Of a stretch of DNA of 15,312 nt, positions 1-6,549 are shown piece after piece. Source of the stretch: CAYWGR01 sp964458015 (GTDB lineage Bacteria; Planctomycetota; Planctomycetia; Pirellulales; Thermoguttaceae). Numbering within the stretch: position 1 is the stretch's first letter; every line of letters starts with the position of its first letter. The DNA lies in contig CAYWGR010000140.1 in the NCBI GenBank assembly GCA_964458015.1, positions 1-15,312 on the forward strand, given 5' to 3'. A program made the translations under genes and the position numbers. The notes beneath the pieces are model-generated. The model made no database searches and was not told the DNA's origin. It saw nothing but the letters and a program-made list of their open reading frames with translations.

Positions 1-1
1 T

Positions 2-310
2 ACTGATGCGATTGGTTATATCAATGTTACTACCGGCAATTGGGACGGAACTACACTGACCGTACATGACACCCTCGATTTAGCGACGGACGCCCTTTCC
101 TGGACGGAACTTACCGGCACGTTGGATGTCAAACATGGCAGCGGCGTCAACATGACGAACACCATCAAAGTGGTTATCTCGTCCAATAACCCCGCTCTCT
201 TCGATGATATCTCGCTGAAGACATCGGCAATACCTGAACCTAGTACGATGGTAATGACAATGATAGGGCTGATTGGCCTAGCGGCTTATGCGTGGCGCAA
301 GCTGAAATAG
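2..310 (+). CDS. PEP-CTERM sorting domain protein, 3' end only
   Basis: The reading frame is open from the left edge and ends at TAG 308-310, giving about 102 residues; the start lies outside the window. The last 25 residues form a PEP-CTERM signal: the PEP triplet within AIPEPSTM, a hydrophobic helix (MVMTMIGLIGLAAYA) and a basic end (WRKLK). In families with this tail, an exosortase recognises the motif on the cell envelope and the protein is exported and processed; no exosortase gene lies in this window. The visible upstream part is polar and rich in Thr, Asn and Asp, with alternating hydrophobic residues that fit a beta-rich extracellular domain, but no named domain can be assigned. An intrinsic terminator follows at 433-473. 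Confidence 0.85.
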   Translation, partial: TDAIGYINVTTGNWDGTTLTVHDTLDLATDALSWTELTGTLDVKHGSGVNMTNTIKVVISSNNPALFDDISLKTSAIPEPSTMVMTMIGLIGLAAYAWRKLK

Positions 311-320
311 GATTGATGTG

Positions 321-348
321 GGATGTTGGATTGCGGATGGCGGATGTA
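321..348 (+). repeat. Heptamer tandem repeat, (GGATNNN)x4
   Basis: Four head-to-tail 7-mers are visible just after the PEP-CTERM stop codon: GGATGTT, GGATTGC, GGATGGC and GGATGTA. The first four bases are constant and the last three vary. It may be a short degenerate microsatellite or the edge of a dispersed intergenic repeat. No function is implied. Confidence 0.6.
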
Positions 349-432
349 ATGAAAAAACGTTCGCCATCTCGCGTCCCCGTTGAAGGATCGACTTTTACAT
401 AGCTAATGAACCGAGGCCGACCAACGGAAGGC

Positions 433-473
433 CGAAAACTGGGCCAAACAAGTTGATTGGCCGGTTCGTTTTT
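433..473 (+). terminator. Intrinsic terminator after the PEP-CTERM gene
   Basis: A perfect inverted repeat, GGCCAA (442-447) and TTGGCC (457-462), encloses a 9-base loop. With G441 bulged, the stem continues through U440-G463, C439-G464, A438-U465 and A437-U466. After two further bulged A residues, GC 433-434 pairs with 467-468. A run of five T follows directly at 469-473. This hairpin plus U-tract arrangement is the classic rho-independent form and sits about 120 bases after the stop codon. Confidence 0.6.
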
Positions 474-550
474 CAAGCAAACAATAATAAGTTTTGATGA
501 TTCATTTGATGATTTCCCGGACTTTGAAGCTTCCAGCAAAAGTCGATGCC

Positions 551-1552
551 ATGATAACACTTCCGCCAAGCACAATCCGCCCTCCAAAATCCGCATTTAC
601 TTTAGTGGAGCTTTTGGTCGTGATCACGATCATCGGCATCTTGATTTCTCTCCTGTTGCCGGCAGTGCAATCGGCGCGCGAGGCGGCCCGAAGATTGCAA
701 TGCAGCAACAATCTGAAGCAGCTCGGCCTGGCTGCCCTCAACCACGAGCAGGCAATGGGATTCTTCCCAGGCGGCGGTTGGGGCGACCAATGGGCCGGCG
801 ATCCCGATCGTGGGTTTGGCGGCAAGCAGCCCGGTGCGTGGGTCTACGTTTCATTGCCGTTTATGGAACAGCAGGCCTTGTTCGATATGGGCAAAAACGG
901 CGACGAGGCAGGCCGAAGCAAAAAGGCGACGGTTCCGCTTTCCTGTTTGCATTGTCCAAGCCGACGGGCGGCCATTGCCTATCCGTTCACCATTCAGAGT
1001 TACTATGCGTATTTCAACATCACGCCGGGTTCGACCATCGCGAGATGCGATTATGCAGGCAATGCGGGCGACGTTTACAGCGGATCGATTTCGGGGCCCG
1101 GCAGTCTTGAGACGGGCGATTCTTGGAGTCCAAGTACCTGGGCCTCGCAGCCGGGCGGCGACAGTGCATCGACCGGCATCGTCCATATCCATAGCCAGGT
1201 GACGATGGCTTCGATTCGCGACGGCACTAGCAACACTTATTATGCGGGCGAACGCTATGTCAACCCTGAGCATTACTACGACGGCCTATCCTACGACGAC
1301 GATCAAGGATGGGACGTGGGGCTCGATCCCGATAATGCCCGATGGACCGTCAACAGCGAAAGCTATCAGCCGATGCAAGATCGGCCGGGCGCGACCATGG
1401 GCGGCAGCTTCGGCAGCGCCCACAGTGCAGGTTTCAACATGATCTTTTGCGACGGTTCGGTCCACTCGATCAGCTACTCGATCGACTTGGCCATCCACAG
1501 TTATCTCGGCAACCGCAAAGACGGCCAAACGATCGACGGCGCCAAATTCTAG
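551..1552 (+). CDS. DUF1559 prepilin-type N-terminal domain protein
   Basis: This is a 333-residue member of the DUF1559 (SBP_bac_10) pseudopilin-like family that is greatly expanded in planctomycetes. The N-terminus has a class III signal: a short leader with basic residues, then FTLVELLVV with Glu at +5, and a hydrophobic helix through about residue 38. The family signature AREAARRLQCSNNLKQLGLA follows directly. Near the C-terminus is the usual H-x8-F-C-D-G-S-V segment (GFNMIFCDGSVHSI). An upstream in-frame ATG at 494 would add 19 residues; 551 is preferred because it gives a normal short leader, but neither start has a clear ribosome binding site. The residue before the cleavage point is Ala rather than the usual Gly. 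The protein is probably membrane-anchored or pseudopilus-like at the cell surface; exact roles in this family are unknown. Confidence 0.9.
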   Translation: MITLPPSTIRPPKSAFTLVELLVVITIIGILISLLLPAVQSAREAARRLQCSNNLKQLGLAALNHEQAMGFFPGGGWGDQWAGDPDRGFGGKQPGAWVYVSLPFMEQQALFDMGKNGDEAGRSKKATVPLSCLHCPSRRAAIAYPFTIQSYYAYFNITPGSTIARCDYAGNAGDVYSGSISGPGSLETGDSWSPSTWASQPGGDSASTGIVHIHSQVTMASIRDGTSNTYYAGERYVNPEHYYDGLSYDDDQGWDVGLDPDNARWTVNSESYQPMQDRPGATMGGSFGSAHSAGFNMIFCDGSVHSISYSIDLAIHSYLGNRKDGQTIDGAKF

Positions 1553-1604
1553 TCTCTTGGGACGATAAACTTCGGAACGCAAAAGACCGTCCGCAAATCC
1601 TTGA

Positions 1605-1625
1605 TAACACAGACAATTTGTGTTA
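1605..1625. repeat. Inverted repeat TAACACA-7-TGTGTTA
   Basis: Perfect 7-base arms (1605-1611 and 1619-1625) are separated by 7 bases, about 50 bases after the DUF1559 stop codon and about 130 bases before the next start. There is no T run after it, so it is either a weak transcript end or an operator-like site. A TTGATA hexamer overlaps the left arm at 1601-1606, but no convincing -10 follows. Confidence 0.45.
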
Positions 1626-1751
1626 CGCTTGATTTCCTGCGTTTGATTAGCCCTCCCTTTGACGTTCTAGTTTCGGGTGATGCCCTGCCAACTCGGCTTG
1701 TGCAACATTATCCGCCATCTAGAACCGTGCCAAGATTTCAGGATCAAAAAC

Positions 1752-3236
1752 ATGCAGACGTCTTTTTGCAGAATCTACAGCCTGTTACTCGGTGTGCTTA
1801 CCGGCATCATCGTGTGCGAATGTCAACCTTCTCTCGCGGCCGATCCCCCGGCAACACGTCAACTCCACTTCAACTATTGGGACTGTTCTCGCGAGCAAAA
1901 ACACGTGACTTCCATGCTGGCCCCCAAGCCGGAAGACACGGAGGCGGCCGATTACTGGCGCAAGCGAGGCGTCCAGTTGCTTGGTTGGAAAGGCGGCATC
2001 GCCATTGCAAAAGACTGGAAAACCCCAGAAAAATACGCTCAGGAGTGGCAAAAGATCGTTCAGCCGCAGTCGGGCATTATGATCGATGAGTTCGGCGGCG
2101 GAGACCCGGCCGACCAAATGATGGGCCAAGCGTTGATGATGGTCCGCAAACAGTCGCCCCGCCTGTTTCTTGCCCCCTACTGCATCGGCGTCAAGGGCGA
2201 TGGCATGGTCGAGGGATTCCGCGCCGCCGACCTCGTGCTGGTCGAATGCTACCTCAGCGACTGGCGAAGCTACCCGGCGTTTGGCGAGCGTTTTGGCGCA
2301 ACACGCAAATTTGGGCTTTCCAACAAGTCGTTGGCCGTGCTCGGCATTGGCCCGATATGGGCTTCCACCGAAAAAGAAATCCGCCAACAGTTCGCCTACC
2401 TGCGTCAAAACTATCCCGAGATGCCCGGCGTCGCTTTCTTTCCTCGCGTTCCAGACCGGTTGATTGCCGCAGTGGATCGAGCGATTGAAGATTATTTCCT
2501 GAAACCGACGCCTCCGCCGCGTTATATCAGCCCTTTGGAACTGCCGCCGCCGAACGAACAAGCCCAAAATGCAGCCGCGACGTTCCGAAAACAATTCGCC
2601 CAGGGCGATGTTGTGAAGCCGCTCGCCTCATCGCCGAAGCTGAACGTTGTCCTTGGCAAGTCAGATAAACCGGATGAAAAAAGGGGACCGGAAAGTGCGA
2701 CAATTGCGATCCCTTCCAATGAAGGCCGATCAATCAGCTTAAGCTTTGATGTAGAACTCGATCGAGTCTATTTCTATGGACGCGTAGGCATTAAACTCGT
2801 CGGCGAGAACTGTTCTCTTGGATTCGACTGGTGCCATCATGAGCCGGATACCGATGTCCAGGCAAATGTCCCGCGTGCTGTTTTCTCGTGGACAGGAGGC
2901 GACAAAGACGGTATCCGCGAAACCATTCCTCCTGCAATGGGACCAGGCAAGAAGTTCCATTTCTTTGCCGCTTATAATGCCGATTCAAAGACTATTCGTG
3001 GTATGCTCTTGCGCGAGGATGGAACGTTGATGTGGGACTCGGGCGATATCCCCACCAATGCAGCATTCCGGTGCGATAAGCTCAAGGTGGAGGTCACCTC
3101 GTTCGAGGGCAGCGATATTCGTCTTCAACCAGAAAAAGCACGTCTGTTTCTGCGCGGCGTCAGCGGCGGGCCACTGCCATCTCCCTACGTCTTGGAGAGC
3201 TGGATCTCGAATCTCGAACTGCGCGTGGCCAAATAG
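1752..3236 (+). CDS. Secreted two-domain protein, TIM-barrel-like N-half (function unknown)
   Basis: This is a 494-residue protein. The start at 1752 is chosen because it gives a clean signal peptide (MQTSFCRIYSLLLGVLTGII... with an Ala-x-Ala-like end near residue 30); the longer frame from 1677 would bury it. Residues 35-290 alternate hydrophobic strands and helices in a way that fits a beta/alpha barrel: VQLLGWKGG, GIMIDEFGG (Asp112, Glu113), LFLAPYCIG, LVLVECY (Glu165), SLAVLGIG and PGVAFFPR. Acidic residues at strand ends would suit a glycoside-hydrolase-like site, but I cannot name a family. A Pro-rich linker (about 288-310) leads to a C-terminal domain rich in beta strands and aromatics, ending in ESWISNLEL, reminiscent of a jelly-roll or laminin-G-like sandwich. 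It stands alone, with its own spacing on both sides, and faces cysK. Confidence 0.75.
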   Translation: MQTSFCRIYSLLLGVLTGIIVCECQPSLAADPPATRQLHFNYWDCSREQKHVTSMLAPKPEDTEAADYWRKRGVQLLGWKGGIAIAKDWKTPEKYAQEWQKIVQPQSGIMIDEFGGGDPADQMMGQALMMVRKQSPRLFLAPYCIGVKGDGMVEGFRAADLVLVECYLSDWRSYPAFGERFGATRKFGLSNKSLAVLGIGPIWASTEKEIRQQFAYLRQNYPEMPGVAFFPRVPDRLIAAVDRAIEDYFLKPTPPPRYISPLELPPPNEQAQNAAATFRKQFAQGDVVKPLASSPKLNVVLGKSDKPDEKRGPESATIAIPSNEGRSISLSFDVELDRVYFYGRVGIKLVGENCSLGFDWCHHEPDTDVQANVPRAVFSWTGGDKDGIRETIPPAMGPGKKFHFFAAYNADSKTIRGMLLREDGTLMWDSGDIPTNAAFRCDKLKVEVTSFEGSDIRLQPEKARLFLRGVSGGPLPSPYVLESWISNLELRVAK

Positions 3237-3320
3237 ATTGGTATCCGCCTTCTGCCGTAACCTTCTGTCGCACGAAGCAGGGAAAATGGCGGCAGTGTGT
3301 CTGTTTAGCCGGCGAGCTTG

Positions 3321-3379
3321 CTCGTTGCGAATCAACGGGCATGATCGCGATGGCAGCGACAAAACAGCTTCGCTGGCCA
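3321..3379. terminator. Hairpins in the convergent gene junction
   Basis: The 164 bases between the two convergent stop codons hold two stem-loops. One is at 3321-3339: CGTTG/CAACG arms with a 5-base loop, extended outwards by a U-G and a C-G pair. The second, at 3351-3379, pairs TGGCAGCGA with TCGCTGGCCA with one bulged G and a 10-base loop. The second lies 22-50 bases beyond the cysK stop in the minus direction. Neither has a T run, so they may slow or protect transcript ends rather than act as strong intrinsic terminators. Confidence 0.35.
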
Positions 3380-3400
3380 AAGGGCGGCGAGAAATGCAAT

Positions 3401-4354
3401 CTAGTGCGCGCTGGGACCGGATAGCCCCTCGAACAGCGGCGTGGAAAGGTAACGCTCGCCGAAACTGCATGCAATGGTGACGATTGTTTTACCGCGATTT
3501 TCTGGACGTGCAGCCAAACGGGCGGCTGCCGCGGCATTGGCGCCGGAGCTGATGCCGGCCAGGATGCCTTCCTCGCGAGCCAAACGGCGAGCCCAGGTGA
3601 AGGCATCATCGTTCGTAACGGTTTCGACGCCGGTTAGCAGGCTGGTGTCGAGGTTTTTCGGAATAAAGCCGGCGCCGATGCCTTGGATTGTGTGTGAACC
3701 GGGTTTGCCGCCCGAGATGACGGGCGAATCGGTGGGTTCGACTGCATAAGATTGGAGAGCCGGATTTTTGGCACGGAGTGCGCGCGTGATGCCGGTGATG
3801 GTTCCGCCGGTGCCGACGCCGGCTACGAGAATATCGACTTTTCCTTGGGTGTCTTCCCAAATTTCGGGACCGGTGGTTTTCTCGTGAATGGCGGGATTGG
3901 CCGGGTTCTCGAACTGCTGGGGGATCCAACTGTTGGGCGTCGTGGCGGCAAGTTCTTCGGCCCTGGCAATAGCGCCGCGCATGCCTTCTTTGGCCGACGT
4001 AAGTTCCAAGTGGACGCCGAAGGCTCGCAGCAGGGCGCGACGTTCGAGGCTGAACGACTCGGGCATTACGATGGTTAAGCGGTAGCCTCGGGCGGCTGCG
4101 ACGAAAGCCAACGCAATGCCGGTATTGCCGCTGGTCGGTTCGATGATGTGAGATTCCGGGGTCAGAGTGCCGTTGGCCTCGGCGGTCTCGATCATGGCGC
4201 GTCCAATGCGGTCTTTGACGCTGGAGCAGGGATTGAAGAATTCCAGCTTCATTAAGACTGTTGCCCCACCCGAGGGGATAACCTTATTGAGACGCACTAA
4301 AGGCGTATTGTAAGTCGTTTCAACGATGTCGGCATAAGTTTTTTGGTGGGACAT
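3401..4354 (-). CDS. cysK: Cysteine synthase A (O-acetylserine sulfhydrylase)
   Basis: PLP enzyme that makes L-cysteine from O-acetyl-L-serine and sulfide in the cytoplasm. The 317 residues match the normal length. Key motifs are present: N-terminal TPLVRLN; the PLP Schiff-base lysine in NPCSSVKDR (Lys47); the asparagine loop PTSGNTG (73-79); the phosphate-binding GTGGT (181-185); the pyridine-nitrogen serine in GISSGAN (269-270); and the terminal SFGERYLST. The start codon has a good ribosome binding site, GGAGAG with 7 bases spacing. It is monocistronic and minus-strand, with its own promoter at 4439-4467 and a palindrome at 4410-4424. No cysE or cys regulator is adjacent. Cystathionine beta-synthase-like or CysM variants are less likely because of the TSGNTG context and the short C-terminus without CBS domains. 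Confidence 0.95.
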   Translation of the reverse strand: MSHQKTYADIVETTYNTPLVRLNKVIPSGGATVLMKLEFFNPCSSVKDRIGRAMIETAEANGTLTPESHIIEPTSGNTGIALAFVAAARGYRLTIVMPESFSLERRALLRAFGVHLELTSAKEGMRGAIARAEELAATTPNSWIPQQFENPANPAIHEKTTGPEIWEDTQGKVDILVAGVGTGGTITGITRALRAKNPALQSYAVEPTDSPVISGGKPGSHTIQGIGAGFIPKNLDTSLLTGVETVTNDDAFTWARRLAREEGILAGISSGANAAAAARLAARPENRGKTIVTIACSFGERYLSTPLFEGLSGPSAH

Positions 4355-4409
4355 AATCTAGCTCTCCCGTGAATGTTGATAGAGGGTATCGGCAACTTCA
4401 GGGCAGATA

Positions 4410-4424
4410 CTTTACAATGTAAAG
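4410..4424. promoter_or_regulatory. Perfect palindrome, candidate cysK operator
   Basis: CTTTACA-A-TGTAAAG is a perfect 15-bp palindrome with 7-base arms and one central base. It lies about 9-23 bases downstream of the transcription start expected from the promoter at 4439-4467, and 56 bases upstream of the cysK ATG. A site there would suit a dimeric repressor blocking early transcription. The regulator is not identifiable from sequence; cys genes in other bacteria are often controlled by Rrf2-type or LysR-type proteins. Confidence 0.5.
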
Positions 4425-4438
4425 AAACATTATGACTG

Positions 4439-4467
4439 ATTGTAGGTATGGATGTGTCAAAAGTCAA
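4439..4467 (-). promoter_or_regulatory. Sigma70-type promoter of cysK
   Basis: On the minus strand a -35 TTGACT (4467-4462) and a -10 TACAAT (4444-4439) are separated by exactly 17 bases. Each hexamer matches the consensus at five of six positions. The expected transcript start is near 4432, giving a leader of about 78 bases that contains the palindrome at 4410-4424 and the GGAGAG ribosome binding site. Confidence 0.65.
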
Positions 4468-4508
4468 TCCCCAGGCCGTTTCGGTCGGGAGAAGAGTCTC
4501 AAAAAACA

Positions 4509-4593
4509 GTCATTCTGAGCATAGGGAAGAATCTATGTGAGCCTATCCAAGTCTCGATGCGCCAACGAGATCCTTCGCTTCGCTCAGGATGAC
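4509..4593. repeat. 85-bp MITE-like inverted-repeat element
   Basis: The ends are inverted copies of each other. The left arm (4509-4535) begins GTCATTCTGAGC and the right arm, read on the other strand from 4593, begins GTCATCCTGAGC; 21 of 27 aligned bases match. The right arm carries the GAAGCGAAGGATCT string that I associate with dispersed intergenic elements in several bacterial genomes. There is no coding capacity. It may be a non-autonomous mobile element or a hairpin-forming repeat such as REP. Target-site duplications are not evident. Confidence 0.6.
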
Positions 4594-4930
4594 GGTTCTC
4601 CCGCAGCCAAGGACTTTTCAGTTTTGCTGCCGTTTCGGTGGATGGGTCGGTAACCGCGCTTTATAGCTCGGAACTGTAACGAGTTGCGATAGGATCGCAG
4701 CCGGGAAGAGAGAATTCGAACGACCTTTGCCGCCGTCTTTTTTTGGTGATTCGGGCAAAGTGAGCATCAAGGCAGACGGGCGTTTGAGAAGTGTCTTTTG
4801 AACACAAAAAGGACCGGCCATGGGGCAATCCAGGCAACTCGGGAATAAGAATCCAGGATTATCGCGAAATGTGTTTGGGTGACAGGCTTTGGGAGTCCTG
4901 GACAATGTGTGAAACCAAGGTGTGGCATCC
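4594..4930. other. Gene-poor spacer, no supported gene
   Basis: This stretch lies between the MITE-like element and the promoter of the ExbB operon. A minus-strand frame of 112 codons (4956-4618) exists, but it lacks a ribosome binding site, its composition is Pro/Ser/Lys-rich without any recognisable domain, and it would read back across the plus-strand promoter; I do not call it a gene. A T7 run sits at 4737-4743. Near the right end TCCTGGACAATGTG (4896-4909) is echoed by TCCTTGACAACGTG (4928-4941), 12 of 14 bases alike. Nothing else was seen. Confidence 0.5.
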
Positions 4931-4959
4931 TTGACAACGTGGGGGGGCTGGAGCATACT
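4931..4959 (+). promoter_or_regulatory. Sigma70-type promoter of the ExbB/ExbD operon
   Basis: A perfect -35 TTGACA (4931-4936), a 17-base spacer and a -10 CATACT (4954-4959, four of six consensus bases) point rightwards. A run of seven G lies in the spacer at 4941-4947. The predicted start near 4966 would give a 5' leader of about 240 bases before the exbB start codon. Confidence 0.5.
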
Positions 4960-5028
4960 GAGAAGGATACGGGTTTACATAACCTGAGCGGGAATGTGAT
5001 TACGTTTTTTAGGGTGGACCGGGAGCTG

Positions 5029-5046
5029 GTTTCCTTTTAAGGAAAC
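5029..5046. promoter_or_regulatory. Inverted repeat GTTTCCTT-TT-AAGGAAAC
   Basis: Perfect 8-base arms surround two bases, inside the predicted leader of the ExbB operon. The loop is too short for a fully paired RNA stem, so a DNA-binding site for a dimeric regulator is as likely as an RNA hairpin. Confidence 0.4.
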
Positions 5047-5116
5047 GGGTTGTATGCCTTACGCCGTTTAGGATGCCGCCTTTCTGCATAGGGCTGCATT
5101 TCAAATCGCGTGGGGT

Positions 5117-5148
5117 CTTCGTGCGACACGGCGCGGGTGTCGCGGAAG
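5117..5148 (+). promoter_or_regulatory. Stable hairpin in the exbB leader
   Basis: GCGACAC (5123-5129) pairs with GTGTCGC (5137-5143) around a 7-base loop. The stem continues through U5122-G5144 and, with G5121 bulged, CTTC (5117-5120) with GAAG (5145-5148). This gives 12 pairs about 60 bases upstream of the start codon. No T run follows, so it is not an intrinsic terminator. It may protect the mRNA or be part of a leader control element. Confidence 0.4.
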
Positions 5149-5207
5149 CCTCGGTGTGCCGGATTTACAACAAGGAACCGCGTCACAGAGAAAAGGTCAA
5201 AGCTGTT

Positions 5208-6071
5208 ATGAACATGGAGTCAAGTGTCGTTCGACGAAAGACGTGGTTTTTGTTGGGACTAATGCTCTGCGGAGCATTGACGGTCGCCTTGATACCGCGT
5301 GGTTCCGCGGCTCAAGACGCCGCAGCGCCCGCCGCTGCTCCTGCCGCGGCCCCTGCCGCTGGCGCTCCGGCCCCCGGTGCTCCGGCTCCCGCTCAGGAAA
5401 AGGAAATGAAGAGCTTCCTGATGTGGGTTATCGAATGCTCGGGTTTCATTGGATTCGTGATTTTGCTGTTGTCGATCTATTTCGTTTCAACCGTCGGCCG
5501 GTTGTTCTGGGAAATGCGGATTGAAAACGCCGCGCCGCCGGAGATGGTGCTTCAGTGCGAGAATCTCTTGGAACAGCGCGACTTCAAGGGCATCTTCAAC
5601 CTGGTGAAGGAAGATGATTCGATGTTCAGCCGTTTGTTGTCGACGGGCATCACCGAGTTGCCGAACGGTTTGGCGGAAGCACGCGAGGCCATGGATCGCA
5701 CGGGCGAAGCCATCGCGGCCGAGATGGAGAAGAAGATCAGCATGTTGGCCGTGTTGGGCACGTTGGGGCCCATGATTGGTTTGTTGGGAACGCTCAAGGG
5801 CATGATCGCGAGCTTCAGCGTTATTGCACGTAGCGATACGCAGTTGAAGGCGAGCGAAGTGGCCGGCGGTATTTCCGAAGCGTTGCTGCTGACGTTCGAG
5901 GGCGTGGCCTTGTCGGTGCCCGCCATTTACTTTTATGCCTTGTTCCGCAACCGCGTGGTCTTTATCGCCACATCGGTGATGTTGACGGGCGACCAGTTCT
6001 TGCGTCATTTCTCCCATGCGGGACGAGCGAAGGCATCGACCGCCGCACCCGCCAAGACTCCGGCGAAGTAA
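5208..6071 (+). CDS. MotA/TolQ/ExbB proton channel family protein
   Basis: Inner-membrane subunit of an ExbB-ExbD type motor that uses the proton gradient. Start 5208 (MNMESSVVRR...) is chosen over the longer frame from 5073 because it gives an N-terminal signal sequence (helix 13-29, Ala-x-Ala end near 35) and a purine-rich AAAAGG upstream. The mature protein has 287 codons in total: an Ala/Pro-rich linker (38-62), TM1 (about 75-97), a cytoplasmic helical domain with the EAMDRTGEAIAAEMEKKISML segment, TM2 with the family signature LGTLGPMIGLLGTLKGMI (about 183-200), and TM3 with EALLLTFEGVALSVPAI (about 224-240). A short Ala/Lys-rich tail ends it. The signal peptide plus linker form is known among ExbB proteins outside the short E. 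coli type. It is followed after 15 bases by the first ExbD. Confidence 0.9.
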   Translation: MNMESSVVRRKTWFLLGLMLCGALTVALIPRGSAAQDAAAPAAAPAAAPAAGAPAPGAPAPAQEKEMKSFLMWVIECSGFIGFVILLLSIYFVSTVGRLFWEMRIENAAPPEMVLQCENLLEQRDFKGIFNLVKEDDSMFSRLLSTGITELPNGLAEAREAMDRTGEAIAAEMEKKISMLAVLGTLGPMIGLLGTLKGMIASFSVIARSDTQLKASEVAGGISEALLLTFEGVALSVPAIYFYALFRNRVVFIATSVMLTGDQFLRHFSHAGRAKASTAAPAKTPAK

Positions 6072-6086
6072 GGAGAACGAACGAGC

Positions 6087-6548
6087 ATGTCTGGTAGTTT
6101 ATCCACGGAAGTCAAAGCCGAACCGAACCTCACGCCCATTTTGGACATGGTGTTCCAGTTGATCACCTTCTTCATGTTGGTGATCAACTTCAAGTCGGCC
6201 GAGATGGATTTAAGCTTGAAATTGCCGGTGGTCGGGTCTGCGCGCCCGGTCGAGACGCACGGCCAGCGAGGGTTGCTGGTTTTGAATATCGACAACGCCG
6301 GCAATTTGAAGATTTACGGCCGTCCCATCAATGAAGTCGAGAAGTATGTCGCTAGGGAAGCGAATGCCGTTCGCATGTCGGAACGCATCGAGGCGGGCAG
6401 CGAGGCAAGTCAAGATTTGCCGACGACAATTGTCGTTCGCGCCGATCGTGCCACGCCATTTAAGATGATCAACCGCGTGATCAAGGCGTGTCAGGACAAT
6501 GGCTTCCGCAAGTTTGCACTGAAGGCCATGAACAAGGAGGCGACATAA
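6087..6548 (+). CDS. ExbD/TolR family biopolymer transport protein (first copy)
   Basis: A 153-residue protein with a short cytoplasmic N-terminus, one transmembrane helix (about 19-37) and a periplasmic domain. The helix starts NLTPILDMVFQLITFFMLV, with Asp20 at the position of the essential proton-carrying Asp25 of E. coli ExbD. The periplasmic part contains the typical beta-alpha layout ending in TTIVVRADRATPFKMINRVIKACQDNGFRKFAL, the family's C-terminal segment. AGGAG lies 11 bases before the ATG. The gene sits 15 bases after the ExbB stop and 1 base before the second ExbD start, so it is cotranscribed. It should form the ExbD dimer, alone or with the next gene product, inside the ExbB pentamer. 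Confidence 0.92.
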   Translation: MSGSLSTEVKAEPNLTPILDMVFQLITFFMLVINFKSAEMDLSLKLPVVGSARPVETHGQRGLLVLNIDNAGNLKIYGRPINEVEKYVAREANAVRMSERIEAGSEASQDLPTTIVVRADRATPFKMINRVIKACQDNGFRKFALKAMNKEAT

Positions 6549-6549
6549 C

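Noticed and set aside
1677..1751. N-terminal extension of the secreted protein from ATG 1677
   Set aside because: It would bury the signal peptide that starts at 1752.
1785..2594. 269-codon minus-strand frame inside the secreted two-domain protein gene
   Set aside because: It is antisense to a gene with a signal peptide and coherent fold pattern; its product is Arg/His/Gly-rich without domain signals, typical of antisense GC-rich frames.
4618..4956. 112-codon minus-strand frame in the cysK-exbB spacer
   Set aside because: No ribosome binding site, no recognisable domain, low-complexity Pro/Ser/Lys composition, and it would overlap the plus-strand promoter at 4931-4959.
5073..5207. N-terminal extension of the ExbB protein from ATG 5073
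   Set aside because: It would place 45 polar residues before an evident signal sequence and would run through the 5117-5148 hairpin; the 5208 start fits the family better.
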